DNA from: ZC4RG35 sp040878345
GTDB lineage: Bacteria > Actinomycetota > Acidimicrobiia > Spongiisociales > ZC4RG35
DNA length: 44,634 nt
Assembly: GCA_040878345.1 (NCBI GenBank)
Contig: JBBDML010000001.1
Span: 1 to 44,634, forward strand
Direction of reading: 5' to 3'
Below, one piece after another: positions 7,340-17,700 of the stretch. The notes under the pieces were generated by a model. It worked only from the letters and a program-made list of their open reading frames with translations. It ran no database searches and was not told where the DNA came from. Each line of letters begins with the position of its first letter. The first letter of the stretch is position 1. A program made the position numbers and the translations under genes.

Positions 7340-9082
7340 CTAGGATCCAGCCGTCAACCGCCCGGCCAAGCGATCTGCGGTACCAGGCTCACCATCGGGG
7401 AGGGTGAACTCGAAGACACCCCAACCGGCCTCGTGTCGGTAAACCAGGTCGCCTCCCATCAGCCGTGCCAGGTGACGTGACACGTTGAGCCCGATCCCCA
7501 GAGCCGCCGGTTGGCCCTGGCTCTCATGGACCCGGTGGTAGGGCTCGAAGATCTTCTCCCACTCGTCGAGGGGCAACGCCTCCCCATCATCGGCCACGCT
7601 CAAGTGGACCAACCCGTCGGCCATGTCGGACCTGACCTCGATCTGACTGCCTCCGTAACGACAGGCGTTGCTCACCAGATTCCGCAAGACCTGGCGGATC
7701 CGGGCCGGGTCACCAAGCACCATCCATTCCTCATCGGGCCCCTCCGCCACCACCACAGCGTCGCACACCTCCGGACCGAATGCCCTTACCACGTCGCACA
7801 CCAGAGAGCGGATCGAGACCGACTCCCGTGTCACTGTCAACAGGTCGAGCTCCGACCTGGCGGCCACCAGCAGATCGTCGATGATCGCCGCCAGATCGGC
7901 TGCCTCGCCGGCGATGCTCTCGACCATGACCGTCTTCTCCCCGTCGCCGAGTTGGCCCTCACTGTCCCGTAGGAGCTCGGCAAACCCGACCACCCCGGTC
8001 AGCGGGGTGCGTAGCTCATGGCTGACCGAGGCCAGGAACTGGTCCTTGGCCCGGGTCAGGTCGCGGAGACGCACCAACTCCTCCCGGGTCTGGGCCCTCA
8101 GCCGATACTGGTGGATCCCGTAGGCCGCGAGGACACTGGCGGCCACCCCAGCGAAGAGCACCAGGGCAGTGGCGGTGACCGCCGACCCGAGATCCTCGCC
8201 CCCGACCACGACCAGGAGCCAATTGCGGGAGGCGACGTCGATGACCGTCGACCAAGTCCTGTCGTCGGCCACGGGGGCAGTCGAGGTGTCGGTGACGTCG
8301 AGGATCTCCCACTCGACGTCGTCCCGCATCGCGCTGGGGAGATTTCCTTCGAGGAACTCGTCGAGGTCCATCAACGCCATGGCGTATCCCGAGACCTGGC
8401 CGGTCTCCGGGTCGTCGACCGGCCAGAAAAGGACGAACCCGTCATCGTCGTCGGCATGTGGCAGCCTGCCGAATTCGGTGGCGACCACCTCACCCTGCTC
8501 GCCTGCAAGCTGCAGTGCCGATGCCAGGAATGGGACCGAGCCCATGTCGAATCCGTAGGGCCCATCGAAGACGTGATCGGGCTCCGACCACTCGACCGGG
8601 AAGTACACCGGCCGATCGCGGTGTGGGAGCCTGTTGAGCTCGGCATCGAACTCGAATACCTGGTAGCCGGGGATGGTCTCCCGCATGACGCCGACGAACC
8701 CATCGAGGGCTCCCTCGGTCACCACCGGGGCATGGGCGATGGCGTCAACACCCGGAATGGTCCCGAAGTTGTCGACGAAACGGGAGAACTCGAGCCGGGT
8801 CACTTGCTCGCTGGCCTGGTAGAGCCCGCCGATGGCGATCAGGTGGTCGATGGCGCTGCCGATCCCTCCCACGATCGAGTCGGCGAGGAGCTCTCCACGG
8901 GTCGACACCGCCGACTGCGCCTGACGCTCCCCTCGTTCCCATACCCAGTAGGCCGCAACACAACTGATGACGAGACCCAGCATTCCCACCCATACCGCCA
9001 ACTTGGGTAGGTCTCCACGGATGTTGCTTTCTCTCTTTGGCGACGGTGAGAGCGTGTCGCTGCCGGCGCGCTTGCCAAACAC
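7340..9082 (-). CDS. CHASE-domain sensor histidine kinase
   Basis: The 580-residue membrane kinase has a first membrane helix at about 27-46. An extracytoplasmic CHASE-type sensor domain spans about 75-230 (IPGVDAIAHAPVV, IPGYQVFEFD, RPVYFPVEWSEP). A second helix lies near 300-322. The HisKA domain has the phospho-accepting H355 in SVSHELRTPL. The HATPase domain has an N-box (NLVSNACRYG, about 468-477) and a glycine box (LGIGLNVSRHLARLMGG). It starts with GTG. No response regulator is encoded in the window, so it is an orphan kinase. The CHASE ligand, typically a small molecule, is unknown. Confidence 0.9.
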   Translation of the reverse strand: MFGKRAGSDTLSPSPKRESNIRGDLPKLAVWVGMLGLVISCVAAYWVWERGERQAQSAVSTRGELLADSIVGGIGSAIDHLIAIGGLYQASEQVTRLEFSRFVDNFGTIPGVDAIAHAPVVTEGALDGFVGVMRETIPGYQVFEFDAELNRLPHRDRPVYFPVEWSEPDHVFDGPYGFDMGSVPFLASALQLAGEQGEVVATEFGRLPHADDDDGFVLFWPVDDPETGQVSGYAMALMDLDEFLEGNLPSAMRDDVEWEILDVTDTSTAPVADDRTWSTVIDVASRNWLLVVVGGEDLGSAVTATALVLFAGVAASVLAAYGIHQYRLRAQTREELVRLRDLTRAKDQFLASVSHELRTPLTGVVGFAELLRDSEGQLGDGEKTVMVESIAGEAADLAAIIDDLLVAARSELDLLTVTRESVSIRSLVCDVVRAFGPEVCDAVVVAEGPDEEWMVLGDPARIRQVLRNLVSNACRYGGSQIEVRSDMADGLVHLSVADDGEALPLDEWEKIFEPYHRVHESQGQPAALGIGLNVSRHLARLMGGDLVYRHEAGWGVFEFTLPDGEPGTADRLAGRLTAGS

Positions 9083-9141
9083 ACCCAGACCATCGGCATC
9101 CTGGGGAAGGCCCTTGACCGAGGGCCCCTAGGGGAAAGGGC

Positions 9142-9540
9142 TCATCGAATCCCGGTGTCATAGAGGAGGTCGACAGTCAGGGTCACACCGGCCCCAAGCG
9201 TGACCTCCACCGTCTCTGGTGTCCCCATCAAGCCTTCATGCGGTTGGGCCACGATCCGGTAGGAGCCGGCGGGGATGTCGAACGAGTACCGGCCCTCCCG
9301 ATCGGTCGTGGTGAGGGCGACTTCGTCGCCTTCCGGGGTTTCGACCCGAACGGTGGCTCCTTCCACAGGCCGGTCGGGACAGGGCTCGTCTTCGGTTTCC
9401 ACCGGACAGGTGGGTCCGGCGAGCGCCACCCCTGACACCGAGCCCATAACCAGGGTGGTATTGGTGCCACCACCACGGTCACACGCCGACAGCAACCCGA
9501 GGAGAGCAATCAGACATAGGAACCGGGCGCGGTGTCTCAT
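9142..9540 (-). CDS. lipoprotein with carboxypeptidase-regulatory-like domain
   Basis: The 132-residue product has a lipoprotein signal peptide with lipobox LLSAC and lipidated C20. A short beta-sandwich follows (VEGATVRVETPEGDEVALT, REGRYSFDIPAGSYRIVA), typical of CarboxypepD_reg/prealbumin-like domains. Such domains are usually cell-surface binding or structural modules. The ATG overlaps the stop of the upstream gene as ATGA, so translation is coupled. An upstream open extension to 9825 is another gene's shadow and was not used. Confidence 0.75.
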   Translation of the reverse strand: MRHRARFLCLIALLGLLSACDRGGGTNTTLVMGSVSGVALAGPTCPVETEDEPCPDRPVEGATVRVETPEGDEVALTTTDREGRYSFDIPAGSYRIVAQPHEGLMGTPETVEVTLGAGVTLTVDLLYDTGIR

Positions 9541-10208
9541 TCCACTGTGACGCCGCCGGCAGCGGCTCGGTTCCTGACCTGGGGGCTCACAATCAACCCT
9601 TTCGATTCCTGCTGGCGGTGAGCGACCGTCAAGCCGGACGCCCATCCCGGCGCCCGCCCGCCGGCCGGTGGCCGCCCGATCGCCTCGTCCGGAACACCGC
9701 TTCGAGCCAGCAGCCAGGAGATCACCGAGTTCGAATTCCACATCTCGCCGGTTCCCAGTTCGTCTCGACCCCAGATCAACGCCGGCACCGCGGGCACCAG
9801 GTCGAGAAGGCGCCGTGCCCGCCACGGGTCGTCGCTCACGATATGAGGGCTTGCCACTGCCTCGCCGGCGTCGGCGATCACGCCATCCCGCCAGCGGCGA
9901 ACCTCATACCGAAACCACCGGAACCGGGAGATCCGCCGGCTGAAAACCGTGCCTTCGATGACCACACCTCTCGAGCTCGTGTCGGCATCAGGGCTCGGCC
10001 ACGCGTTCTCGACGATGAACCTGGCATCCGGAAGCCGCACCTCGAGTGCGGTGTGGTAGAGATCGAGCCGCACTCGCCGCTCCCGACGTGCCTGAGCGGC
10101 CTCATACATGCGCCCGTTCCACCGGACCAAGCCAGAACCGCCGGCACCGAGGGGAATCCAGTACAGGTCGATCCCGGACGCGATGGGCTCAGGAGCAGAG
10201 TGCGGCAT
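9537..10208 (-). CDS. conserved hypothetical protein
   Basis: The 223-residue protein begins with a characteristic segment (DLYWIPLGAGGSGLVRWNG) and has RRVRLDLYHTALEVRL, FRWFRYEVRRWRDGVI and MWNSNSVISWLLARSG. The same pattern recurs in uncharacterised actinobacterial proteins. The NSNS-W segment with the Tyr-His-Ala-Leu segment might mark an enzyme of the NlpC/P60- or LRAT-like cysteine peptidase class, but no clear catalytic Cys is seen. No signal peptide. It is coupled by an ATGA overlap to the downstream lipoprotein gene and follows the alpha/beta hydrolase by 58 bp. Confidence 0.7.
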   Translation of the reverse strand: MPHSAPEPIASGIDLYWIPLGAGGSGLVRWNGRMYEAAQARRERRVRLDLYHTALEVRLPDARFIVENAWPSPDADTSSRGVVIEGTVFSRRISRFRWFRYEVRRWRDGVIADAGEAVASPHIVSDDPWRARRLLDLVPAVPALIWGRDELGTGEMWNSNSVISWLLARSGVPDEAIGRPPAGGRAPGWASGLTVAHRQQESKGLIVSPQVRNRAAAGGVTVE

Positions 10209-10266
10209 CCTCTCCCGACTATCCGAGACATGGCGGAATCGGGGTAGGGCCTAATTACCCAACGAC

Positions 10267-10983
10267 TCAGGCGGCTGCGATCTCGTCGAGCAGGAGTGCG
10301 AGGGAGTCGGGATCGATGACATGGGCGTCGTGCCCCACCGGCAGCTGGCGATACCCCCAGCCCCTTGATCGGGCCCTCTCGGCAAAATCACGGAACACCC
10401 AGCTGGACAATCCAGGCGGCTCACAGTCGACGTAGGTCCTCGGCACCGCCTCCACCGCTCCGGTGAGTAGCAACGGCTGATCGAGAGTTGCGAGAGGGTG
10501 GGGACCGACATGGGACATGTACCACTCGGAGACAGGATCGGGGAGATCTTGGTCCGCGGCGTTGAACCACACCGGCACCTGCCATCCGTCACCGCTCTCG
10601 GCAGCCAGACCACGGAGATACTCGGTGAAGTTCTCCCCCGAGAGTCCGTTCACTGATTGGCCGTTTTCGGGGACGAATGCGTCCACATAGACGAGGTGAC
10701 GGATTCGGGCGGCTGCCCTGTCTGCGACGCCGGTCACCACCGCGCCCCCGTAGCTCTGTCCCACCAGGACCACTTCGGTGAGGTCCTCGCTTTCGAGCAC
10801 TCCCAAGACGTCGTCGATGTGAGTGTCGAGATCTATGTCGGTGCGAGCCAGGTGTCGTCTCTCACCCAACCCGGTGAGCGTCGGTCGATATGCGAGGTGA
10901 CCGCCATGCTGTAGCCGTTGGGCCACCAAACGCCATTCCCACCCTCCTCCCCAGCCGCCATGAACCAGGACGAAGGTGGCCAT
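10267..10983 (-). CDS. alpha/beta hydrolase
   Basis: The 238-residue cytoplasmic enzyme has the alpha/beta-hydrolase fold. The oxyanion segment VLVHGGWGGGWEW is at residues 5-17, the nucleophile elbow GQSYGG has S77, and a likely catalytic histidine sits in LPVGHDAHV near the C-terminus. It resembles the esterase/salicylate-esterase-like group. The ATG lies 36 bp after the polyprenyl synthase stop on the same strand, so it may be the last gene of the isoprenoid operon and hydrolyse an ester in that pathway. The substrate is unknown. Confidence 0.8.
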   Translation of the reverse strand: MATFVLVHGGWGGGWEWRLVAQRLQHGGHLAYRPTLTGLGERRHLARTDIDLDTHIDDVLGVLESEDLTEVVLVGQSYGGAVVTGVADRAAARIRHLVYVDAFVPENGQSVNGLSGENFTEYLRGLAAESGDGWQVPVWFNAADQDLPDPVSEWYMSHVGPHPLATLDQPLLLTGAVEAVPRTYVDCEPPGLSSWVFRDFAERARSRGWGYRQLPVGHDAHVIDPDSLALLLDEIAAA

Positions 10984-11019
10984 TCGCTGAGCGTACCCAA
11001 CGGGGCCTCACCCCGGCGG

Positions 11020-12054
11020 TCAGCGCTCCCGTTCCACCATGTATGGGATCAGCTTGCTGACGAAGCGCCGCGCAGGCGAGTCCGCTACGTCGGCGAAGGC
11101 CTCACCGAATGCCACTGCGGCTGATCGGGCGATGCCGCGGGCGAACTCCTCGGTGAAAGCCAAGCTGCCATGGCCTTGCATCATCGTGAAGATCTCCGAG
11201 ATCAGAGCATCGGACCGCTCACGCCGGTCGAGGGCAAGGTAGCGCTCGACCTGCCCACGGTCGGCCGGGGAGGCGGAGGCAAGAAGATGAAGGAGCATCA
11301 ATGTCCGCTTGCCCTCCCGCAGGTCCCCGAGCGGCTCCTTTCCGTAGACGTCAGGGGATCCGGTCAAGTTGAGGATGTCGTCGCGAATCTGGAAGGCCGC
11401 ACCCAAGAAGAAGCCGAACCGCAGCATCGGCCTGAGGTCGACCGCTTTCCTGCTGCCGATCAGTGCCCCCACCCGCAGCGGCAGCACGGTGGTGTACCAG
11501 CAGGTCTTCTTCATGATCAGGTCGAGGTAGTCATCAGGAGTGAGGTCGATGCACCCGTCGCGCTGCCATCCCAGCTCGATCGCCTGTCCCTCGACGGTCT
11601 GGCGGGCCATGAAGTCGAACTCGGACCAGATACGGGAGGCGAGGCGGCGACCGAGTCTTCTCTCATTGTCCCGCAGGGCGCCAAGAGCGAAGAGCGCCAG
11701 CCCGTCACCGGCGTTGATGGCGAGAGCCCGGCCGTATTTGCGGTGCAGGGTCGGCTCGCCTCGCCGCAGGTCACTGTCGTCCTCGACGTCGTCGTGGACC
11801 AGGAAGGCGGTGTGGAGGAGCTCGATGGCGGCTGCCGACGGCATCGCCTCGGCGACGGAACCTCCAAAGGCCTGACAGGTGGCGAGGCACAACGCCGGCC
11901 TCAGGCCCTTGCCTCTCCGCCCGAGATACTCGGCAGCGGGAGCGACGAGGTAATGCGTCGCTTCGCGCTCGGGGAGATACGACATGGCGGCGCGACGCCC
12001 CATATCGGTGTACGCCTCGAGCTCGTCGAGGAAATCGGCGGGAGTGGCGGTCAC
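11020..12054 (-). CDS. polyprenyl diphosphate synthase (trans-isoprenyl)
   Basis: The 344-residue enzyme condenses isopentenyl diphosphate with allylic diphosphates to make a C15-C20 or longer product. Both aspartate-rich motifs are present: DDVED at 88-92 with RRGEPT after it, and DDILN at 225-229. KGLRPAL carries the diphosphate-binding arginine. Bulky residues before the first motif (H81, F84) may limit chain length to about C20, but this is inference. It starts with GTG; the GTGA overlap with the upstream stop indicates coupling. The neighbouring flavoprotein looks like a carotenoid-type desaturase, so a geranylgeranyl product is plausible. Confidence 0.88.
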   Translation of the reverse strand: MTATPADFLDELEAYTDMGRRAAMSYLPEREATHYLVAPAAEYLGRRGKGLRPALCLATCQAFGGSVAEAMPSAAAIELLHTAFLVHDDVEDDSDLRRGEPTLHRKYGRALAINAGDGLALFALGALRDNERRLGRRLASRIWSEFDFMARQTVEGQAIELGWQRDGCIDLTPDDYLDLIMKKTCWYTTVLPLRVGALIGSRKAVDLRPMLRFGFFLGAAFQIRDDILNLTGSPDVYGKEPLGDLREGKRTLMLLHLLASASPADRGQVERYLALDRRERSDALISEIFTMMQGHGSLAFTEEFARGIARSAAVAFGEAFADVADSPARRFVSKLIPYMVERER

Positions 12055-12686
12055 GACCTGCCCTCCTTGCCTTCGTCCGCCGATTCGACATCCAGCTGGA
12101 GTGCGATCGGGTGGCCCGGGGCCGCGGTGATCACGGCCAGCCCGAAATAGGAACCGGCGGGCTGGTCCGCCGGGACATTGACATGTAGTCGAACCTCCCG
12201 GCTGGACGAGGGCTCGAGACGGTCGACTCTGTGAGGTGTGGTCCAGACCGCCTCACCGGGGATGGCCACACCTTCTGGGGAGATCAGCCGCGTCACCTCG
12301 ACTTCGATGCCGGTCGATGGTGCCCAGACGGGATTGTGGATCCAGAGCGAGGTCTCGGAGCCACTCCCCGGCCGCGCCGCCGGCAGGACGATCCTCTCCA
12401 TCTCTGAGGGGGCGCCGCCACGCCGAGAAGCCACCAGCACCGCGGTCGTATCGAGAAACCGGAGATAGGCCCCTGCCAGTCGGACGGCACTGTCGACGAG
12501 CCGGCCCGGGTCTGCCTCATCCGATGGCGAAGGCGATCCGATTCGGTCGTCAACCATGGCTCGATCGACCAGAGCGGTGTAGCGGTCCACCACCGTGGCG
12601 GCCGAGGCCCAGCCAAAGCGCTGCACGTCTTCCATGAGACGTCTCGTCCGGCGGGCGGCCTCATCGGAGTCGTGGGTGGTGGTCAT
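12051..12686 (-). CDS. helical/beta-sandwich protein, unrecognised
   Basis: The 211-residue product has two parts. Residues 1-90 are amphipathic helix (RTRRLMEDVQRFGWASAATVV, DSAVRLAGAYLRFLDTTAVL) and look phasin-like. Residues 95-205 form a likely Ig-like beta-sandwich ending in a PAGSYFGLAVI strand. No catalytic motif or signal peptide is visible. Both ends are coupled: its ATG overlaps the flavoprotein stop (ATGA), and its stop overlaps the prenyl synthase GTG. The 528-residue protein at the head of the operon has a similar layout. A scaffold or surface protein for a membrane or granule is a guess. Confidence 0.65.
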   Translation of the reverse strand: MTTTHDSDEAARRTRRLMEDVQRFGWASAATVVDRYTALVDRAMVDDRIGSPSPSDEADPGRLVDSAVRLAGAYLRFLDTTAVLVASRRGGAPSEMERIVLPAARPGSGSETSLWIHNPVWAPSTGIEVEVTRLISPEGVAIPGEAVWTTPHRVDRLEPSSSREVRLHVNVPADQPAGSYFGLAVITAAPGHPIALQLDVESADEGKEGRS

Positions 12687-14746
12687 GCCACTCCTTCGAT
12701 GCCCTGGAGATCCCCCAGAGAGCCACTGAGGATGGCACGTGCCGCCAGGATGCCCGAGCGGGTGGCTGCCTCTACGCAACCGGCATCGAGACCGCAGGCG
12801 GTCCAGTCGCCGGCAACGGCGAGATTGTCGAAGCCAGTACGTCCGGGAGCGATGCGGTAACGACCCGAACCGGGAAGCGACTGCACATAGCGGTCCGACG
12901 GGTCGAGGTTGGCCCGGAAAGACTGGCCGCTGAGCCGGTCGGCCCCCCTCCGTCCCTGGTCGTCCCACAGCATCTCCCAGCGAAATCCTCCGGCATCGTG
13001 GGTTCCGGGCCATAGCGCCCCCGCCTCACCGTCGAGGAAACGCCTGAGGGTTTCCCTGACGACGGCCTCGCCTGCCGCCGGATCGGTGTCGGGCATGGCA
13101 GCACAGAGGTAGGCGATGCTCCGGGGCGCCCTGGTTGGTGGCCAGGCTTCCATCGGGAGGAGATGGGACATCGAGGCCCAGGTGTCGAAGGAGCTCCCGA
13201 ATCCGCTGAGTGTCACACCGGGCGGGCCATCCCAGCCCATCTCCGACTCGGTGGCGCTCAACCAGAGCTGGGCGGAACGTGTCGCCACGGTGGCGACTTC
13301 GTCGACCATGTCCCGCCATGCCCGGTCGGCGAGGATGAGTTCCGAGGCGACGTGCGGGACCATTCCCAACGACACGGCCAGGACCAGGACATCGAAGTCC
13401 TCACCGACGACCAGCCTCTCGGTCCCGGTGCCGGCGTCCGGACCCCAATGTGACTCGAGGCGGTCGCCAGGATCGACAGCGAGCTGACCTGAATCGGGGC
13501 GAGACGGCCAACATGGGAGGCCACCCACTCGTACCAGAGGGTCGTAGCTGCTCCGACCCAACGCCAGCTCGGCCTGGCGGGTCAGCTCTATCGACTCGAT
13601 CGAGCGGCCGTCGACACCGAGTCGGTCGAGGCGTCGGAAGAAGCGAAACTCGACGCCACGACGGGTCAGGGCCTCATAGAGAGGAGCGAACACGACCTCG
13701 CCCATCCCCGCCTGCATCCGCCAGAAGATGGAGCCTTTGAAATCGAAGAGCATCCGACCGGCGAGCTGGAGACCCAGCCCGGCCGAGAAACGTGGTCGGG
13801 CGTGGTCACCACCTTCGTAGGCGAATGTCAGGTCGTACATGCCGCGCACGATGGGCGAATCGAGTGTCTCTCGGGCGGCGCCGTGGATGCCAAGCCATTC
13901 CCGGTAGTCGAGATGGTCGATTCGCTCGTAGCCCGAACCCGACAGCAGCCCATCGACCGACATCCCCACCAGGTTGCCGACCACCAGGTCGACAAGCTGC
14001 CAGGTGCGACGTGCCGCCGGATCGGCCATGACTGCAGCCCGGACCCCGTCACGCCACGCACCGAGGACGTCGGCGAGGGCGTGAACTGTGGGGAGGGCGA
14101 AGGTGGCATCTCCGGCGATTCGGGCGGCACGCTCGGTGGCCTCCAAGAGCGTGGCGAGAGCGATGAGCCCGCCACCGCGTATGAGTGTCTCCAGATCGGG
14201 CCGCCCCGACCGGGGCACCGGGGAGCCGCTCAGATGGACATGGGCGGAACCGGGCGTCGAGCCAAGGGACCGATGGAAGTCGACCAGAAGCCGCAGGGCA
14301 CGCGCTGCAATGTCCAAGGGGCGGAGAGGCCGGTCCTCGGCCCCGGGCTCACCCGGGAGGGCGTCGTTGCGCGAGAACGTGGTGACGAAGTGGGACCAGT
14401 CGGCCCCGTCGCGCTCGGCAAGCCCGACGTCACCTGTGGGGGCCACCGCATCCTGCCAGCTGCGAATGGGGCACCCAGGGTCGGTCACCGTGCGATCCAA
14501 CTCGTCGTACGCCTCTCGGAGCACACGGAAGGTGGTGTCGTAGTATCCGAGGAGGACGTGGAGCCCGTGCTCCTCGATGCGTCCGTGCCTTCCACGGCTG
14601 CTGGCCCCCTTGCCCCCGAGCCGCCATCCCCGCTGGTATACCGTGATCGACCCCAGACTCTCCTTCCAGTCCCCCGAACTCAGCTCCCAGGCGGTGGCCA
14701 GCCCACCCATGCCGCCCCCCAGGATGACAACGCGTGGCAGGGACAC
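12683..14746 (-). CDS. FAD-dependent oxidoreductase, phytoene-desaturase-like
   Basis: The 687-residue flavoprotein opens with a dinucleotide-binding loop (VVILGGGMGGLATAWEL, Gly at 10, 12 and 15). It closes with NLAVAGDWTACGLDAG followed by CVEAATRSG, the FAD-binding C-terminal signature of phytoene desaturase, hydroxysqualene dehydroxylase and amine oxidase relatives. It is longer than ordinary CrtI (about 500), with an inserted helical region near 150-300. The GTG start follows the cyclase stop by 1 bp. With the prenyl synthase two genes on, an isoprenoid substrate is likely; the actual reaction is unknown. Confidence 0.8.
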   Translation of the reverse strand: MSLPRVVILGGGMGGLATAWELSSGDWKESLGSITVYQRGWRLGGKGASSRGRHGRIEEHGLHVLLGYYDTTFRVLREAYDELDRTVTDPGCPIRSWQDAVAPTGDVGLAERDGADWSHFVTTFSRNDALPGEPGAEDRPLRPLDIAARALRLLVDFHRSLGSTPGSAHVHLSGSPVPRSGRPDLETLIRGGGLIALATLLEATERAARIAGDATFALPTVHALADVLGAWRDGVRAAVMADPAARRTWQLVDLVVGNLVGMSVDGLLSGSGYERIDHLDYREWLGIHGAARETLDSPIVRGMYDLTFAYEGGDHARPRFSAGLGLQLAGRMLFDFKGSIFWRMQAGMGEVVFAPLYEALTRRGVEFRFFRRLDRLGVDGRSIESIELTRQAELALGRSSYDPLVRVGGLPCWPSRPDSGQLAVDPGDRLESHWGPDAGTGTERLVVGEDFDVLVLAVSLGMVPHVASELILADRAWRDMVDEVATVATRSAQLWLSATESEMGWDGPPGVTLSGFGSSFDTWASMSHLLPMEAWPPTRAPRSIAYLCAAMPDTDPAAGEAVVRETLRRFLDGEAGALWPGTHDAGGFRWEMLWDDQGRRGADRLSGQSFRANLDPSDRYVQSLPGSGRYRIAPGRTGFDNLAVAGDWTACGLDAGCVEAATRSGILAARAILSGSLGDLQGIEGVA

Positions 14747-14747
14747 G

Positions 14748-17700
14748 TCAGACGGTCAGGAGAGCATCGGCGTCGGTCGTATCGGCTGTCGCAAGCTGTG
14801 ACGATATGTCACCTCTCGCTTCGATGAGGAGGGCGCGCCAGTCCTTGGGGCGCACCGCCTCGGGAAGGCGGGCCAGCTCGAGAGCGGCACGGAGGCGGGC
14901 GACCCGTGCTCCCTGCTCCGATGCCACCCGTATCGCCTCGACCAGATCAGCGGCTGCCTCCTCAGGGTCGTTTCCACGGTCCAGTGAGTAGACGGCACGG
15001 AGGCGCAGCAACTCGGGCAGATGGAGCTCCTCGCCGGTCTTGTGGACGATCTCGAGGGCCTGCTCGGTGACCTGGTATGCCTGGTCGGCGTCTCCGGCCT
15101 CGGCATCGAGCTGTGAGAGATAGGCGAGGTTGGAGGCGGCAAACGCCTCCTGGCCCATGAGCCTGAGAGTGGCCACGGTCTGATCGAGAAAGGCCCGATC
15201 CGGCTGACCGCCGGGCTCGGCGGTGGTCACGTACGCAGAGCCGAGCATCATCCAATAGGCATACCCGTACACCTGGCCGATCCCGACGATCTCCGCCCCC
15301 AAGAGCCGGGCCGCCTCGTGTTGACCGAGGAAACGACGGATCCAGGCGGAGTAGGTCTTGACGAAGGCCAGGCTGAACGGGCCGCGAGGGAAGCCGATCT
15401 CCTCGGCCCGCCTTATCGCCTCACGCTCCCAGTGCTGGGCCTTCTCGGGCTCGCCTTGCAGCGTGCTGACACAGGCGAGGGCGATCTCTGAAACGGCGAC
15501 CGGGTCGTTGGGGAGCGGCCAGAACGGAGAGACCGACTGGTCGGCCGGTCGGGCCAGGAACCCGGCGATTGCGGTCTCCAGATGGGCTCGGGCCGAGTCG
15601 AGGTGACCTTCATAGAGGTCGAGCCATCCCGAGCAGGACTCCACCTCGGGCTCGAACCAGGAGAAGGCCGGTTGACGGACCATCCCGCTCAGCCGATCGA
15701 TCAGCCCCCGGGCGGTGCCCAGGTCGCCACTGGTCAGCCAGTAGGCCCATATGGCGATGAGGGAGGGAAGGACTTCTGGTCGGGTCCCGAGTCGGGTGGC
15801 AAGCACCTCGGCCTGGCGATGATCGGATTGAACGTCGGGCGCGGCGTAGCCCTGCATCGAGCTGACACTGAGGCCGCGAAGCATCCTGGCGGTGAGCTCG
15901 CTCAGATCCCGATCGTCCGATTCGGGGAGGCTCTCGAGAAGGGCGAGGGCACGAGACAGCAGTCTGGTCGCCTCCACATGGGCCCCATGACCTTGTTCCG
16001 CCTGGGCCGCCAGCAGGTACAGACCGGCGGCACGCCCGGCCTCTCCTGCCCGATCGAGGTGCTCGGCGACGAGAGCGGGCTGAGCCCCCCGGTCGGCTAT
16101 CGCTTCGGCGACCTCGGCATGGGTTCGGCGCCGCACGTCCAAGACCTGGGTCTCGTAGGCGGCGTCCCGGAGCAGGGCATGACGGAACCGGTAGGTGTTG
16201 GCCGCCAAGTCGCTCGGCTCGACGATGCCTTCATCGGTCATGATCAGCAGTTGATCGGCGACCTGCTTCTCGTTTCCGATCACTGCCGAGACGGTGCCGG
16301 CGTCGAAGGTGGGGCCCAGGGTGGCGGCGACTTGGGCCACCCGCAGGTCGACACCCGGTGCCTTGAGCCGCCAGGTGAACAGCTCCTGCAGCCGCATCGG
16401 CATCGGCTCGCTGCGTTCGGTATCGAGGCACGACTGGGTGAGCTCCTCGATGAAGAGGGGGATACCCTCGGCTCGCTCCACGATGGAGGCTCGGAGCTCG
16501 TCGGCCAGGTCTGCATCGGCCACCAGGTTGTCGACCAACTCCGATGATGCAGCCTCGTCGAGCCGGCTCAGCGTCAGCACCTCCACTGCATCGCGCCAGG
16601 TGATCGAGGAGTCGTCTCGAGTGGTCGCCACGGTGAGGACCGCCCCTGGGTGACGCTCAACCAGGCGACCCAGAAATCCCAAGGTCGAGGGGTCGGCCCA
16701 ATGGAGGTCTTCCACGATGAGCAGGTGGGGTGTTCTCTGTGCCAGGGCCGACAGCCAATCCACCAGCCGATTGAGTGTCTCATCGAGGAAGGCGCTCGGG
16801 TCGAGTTCAGGCGCTGGATATGCCGGGGACCCGGTGGCCCCGATCAGGGGGGCGAGGAATGGCACGCTGCCTGAGAGGTCCAATTCGAGCGAGCCGAGAT
16901 GGTCCACGAGGCGGCCGAGCCGATCGTCGTCGTCATTGGCGAGACCGAGCGCCCGTTCCACCATTCGGGCGATCGGCCATAGAGATACGTTGGCGTAATA
17001 GGGGAGGCAACCCGCCCCGAGGACACTGCCTCCGGTGGACTCGATTTGGTCGAGCAGTTCGGCCACCAGCCGGGTCTTGCCGATCCCCGCCTCGCCGACT
17101 ACGAGAAAGGTGGTCCCGGCCGCCCCCGCCCCACCTTCACGCACCGTCTCCCAGGCGGTGGACAAGCGCTCTCTCGGCTCGTCACGCCCGACCAAGCCCG
17201 CCCTCCGGTAGCGCTCTGCCTCGAAACGCGCCCGGGCGTATCGGGGACGTTCCACCGCGTATACCTCGACGGGACGGCTGATCCCTTTGAGCTCCTGGAC
17301 ACCCAGGGTGTGCATGAAGAAGTCGGCGTCGACCAGTTGCTGGGTGACGTCGCTGATCGCCACCATGTCCGGCTCGGCCGCCTGCTGGATTCGGGCAGCC
17401 AGGTTGGGGGCGACTCCCACGATCGAGTCGCGCTCCCTGGCTGCGGAATCGCCCCTGAGGTCGGTGACGACCACCCGCCCGGTGTGGATCCCGACGCGGA
17501 CCCCGGGACCGACCCCGAAACGGCGGTCGAGGTCTGGTCGGGCATCCCGCATCGCGGCGACCAGGTCGAGACCGGCCAGCACCGCCCGGCGGGCATCGTC
17601 CTCGTGCGGATCGGGGTACCCGAATCCTGCGAGGATTCCGTCGCCCGAATACTGCATGACCGAGCCGTTGTACCGCTCCACCGCCTCCTTGGCTGCAGCG

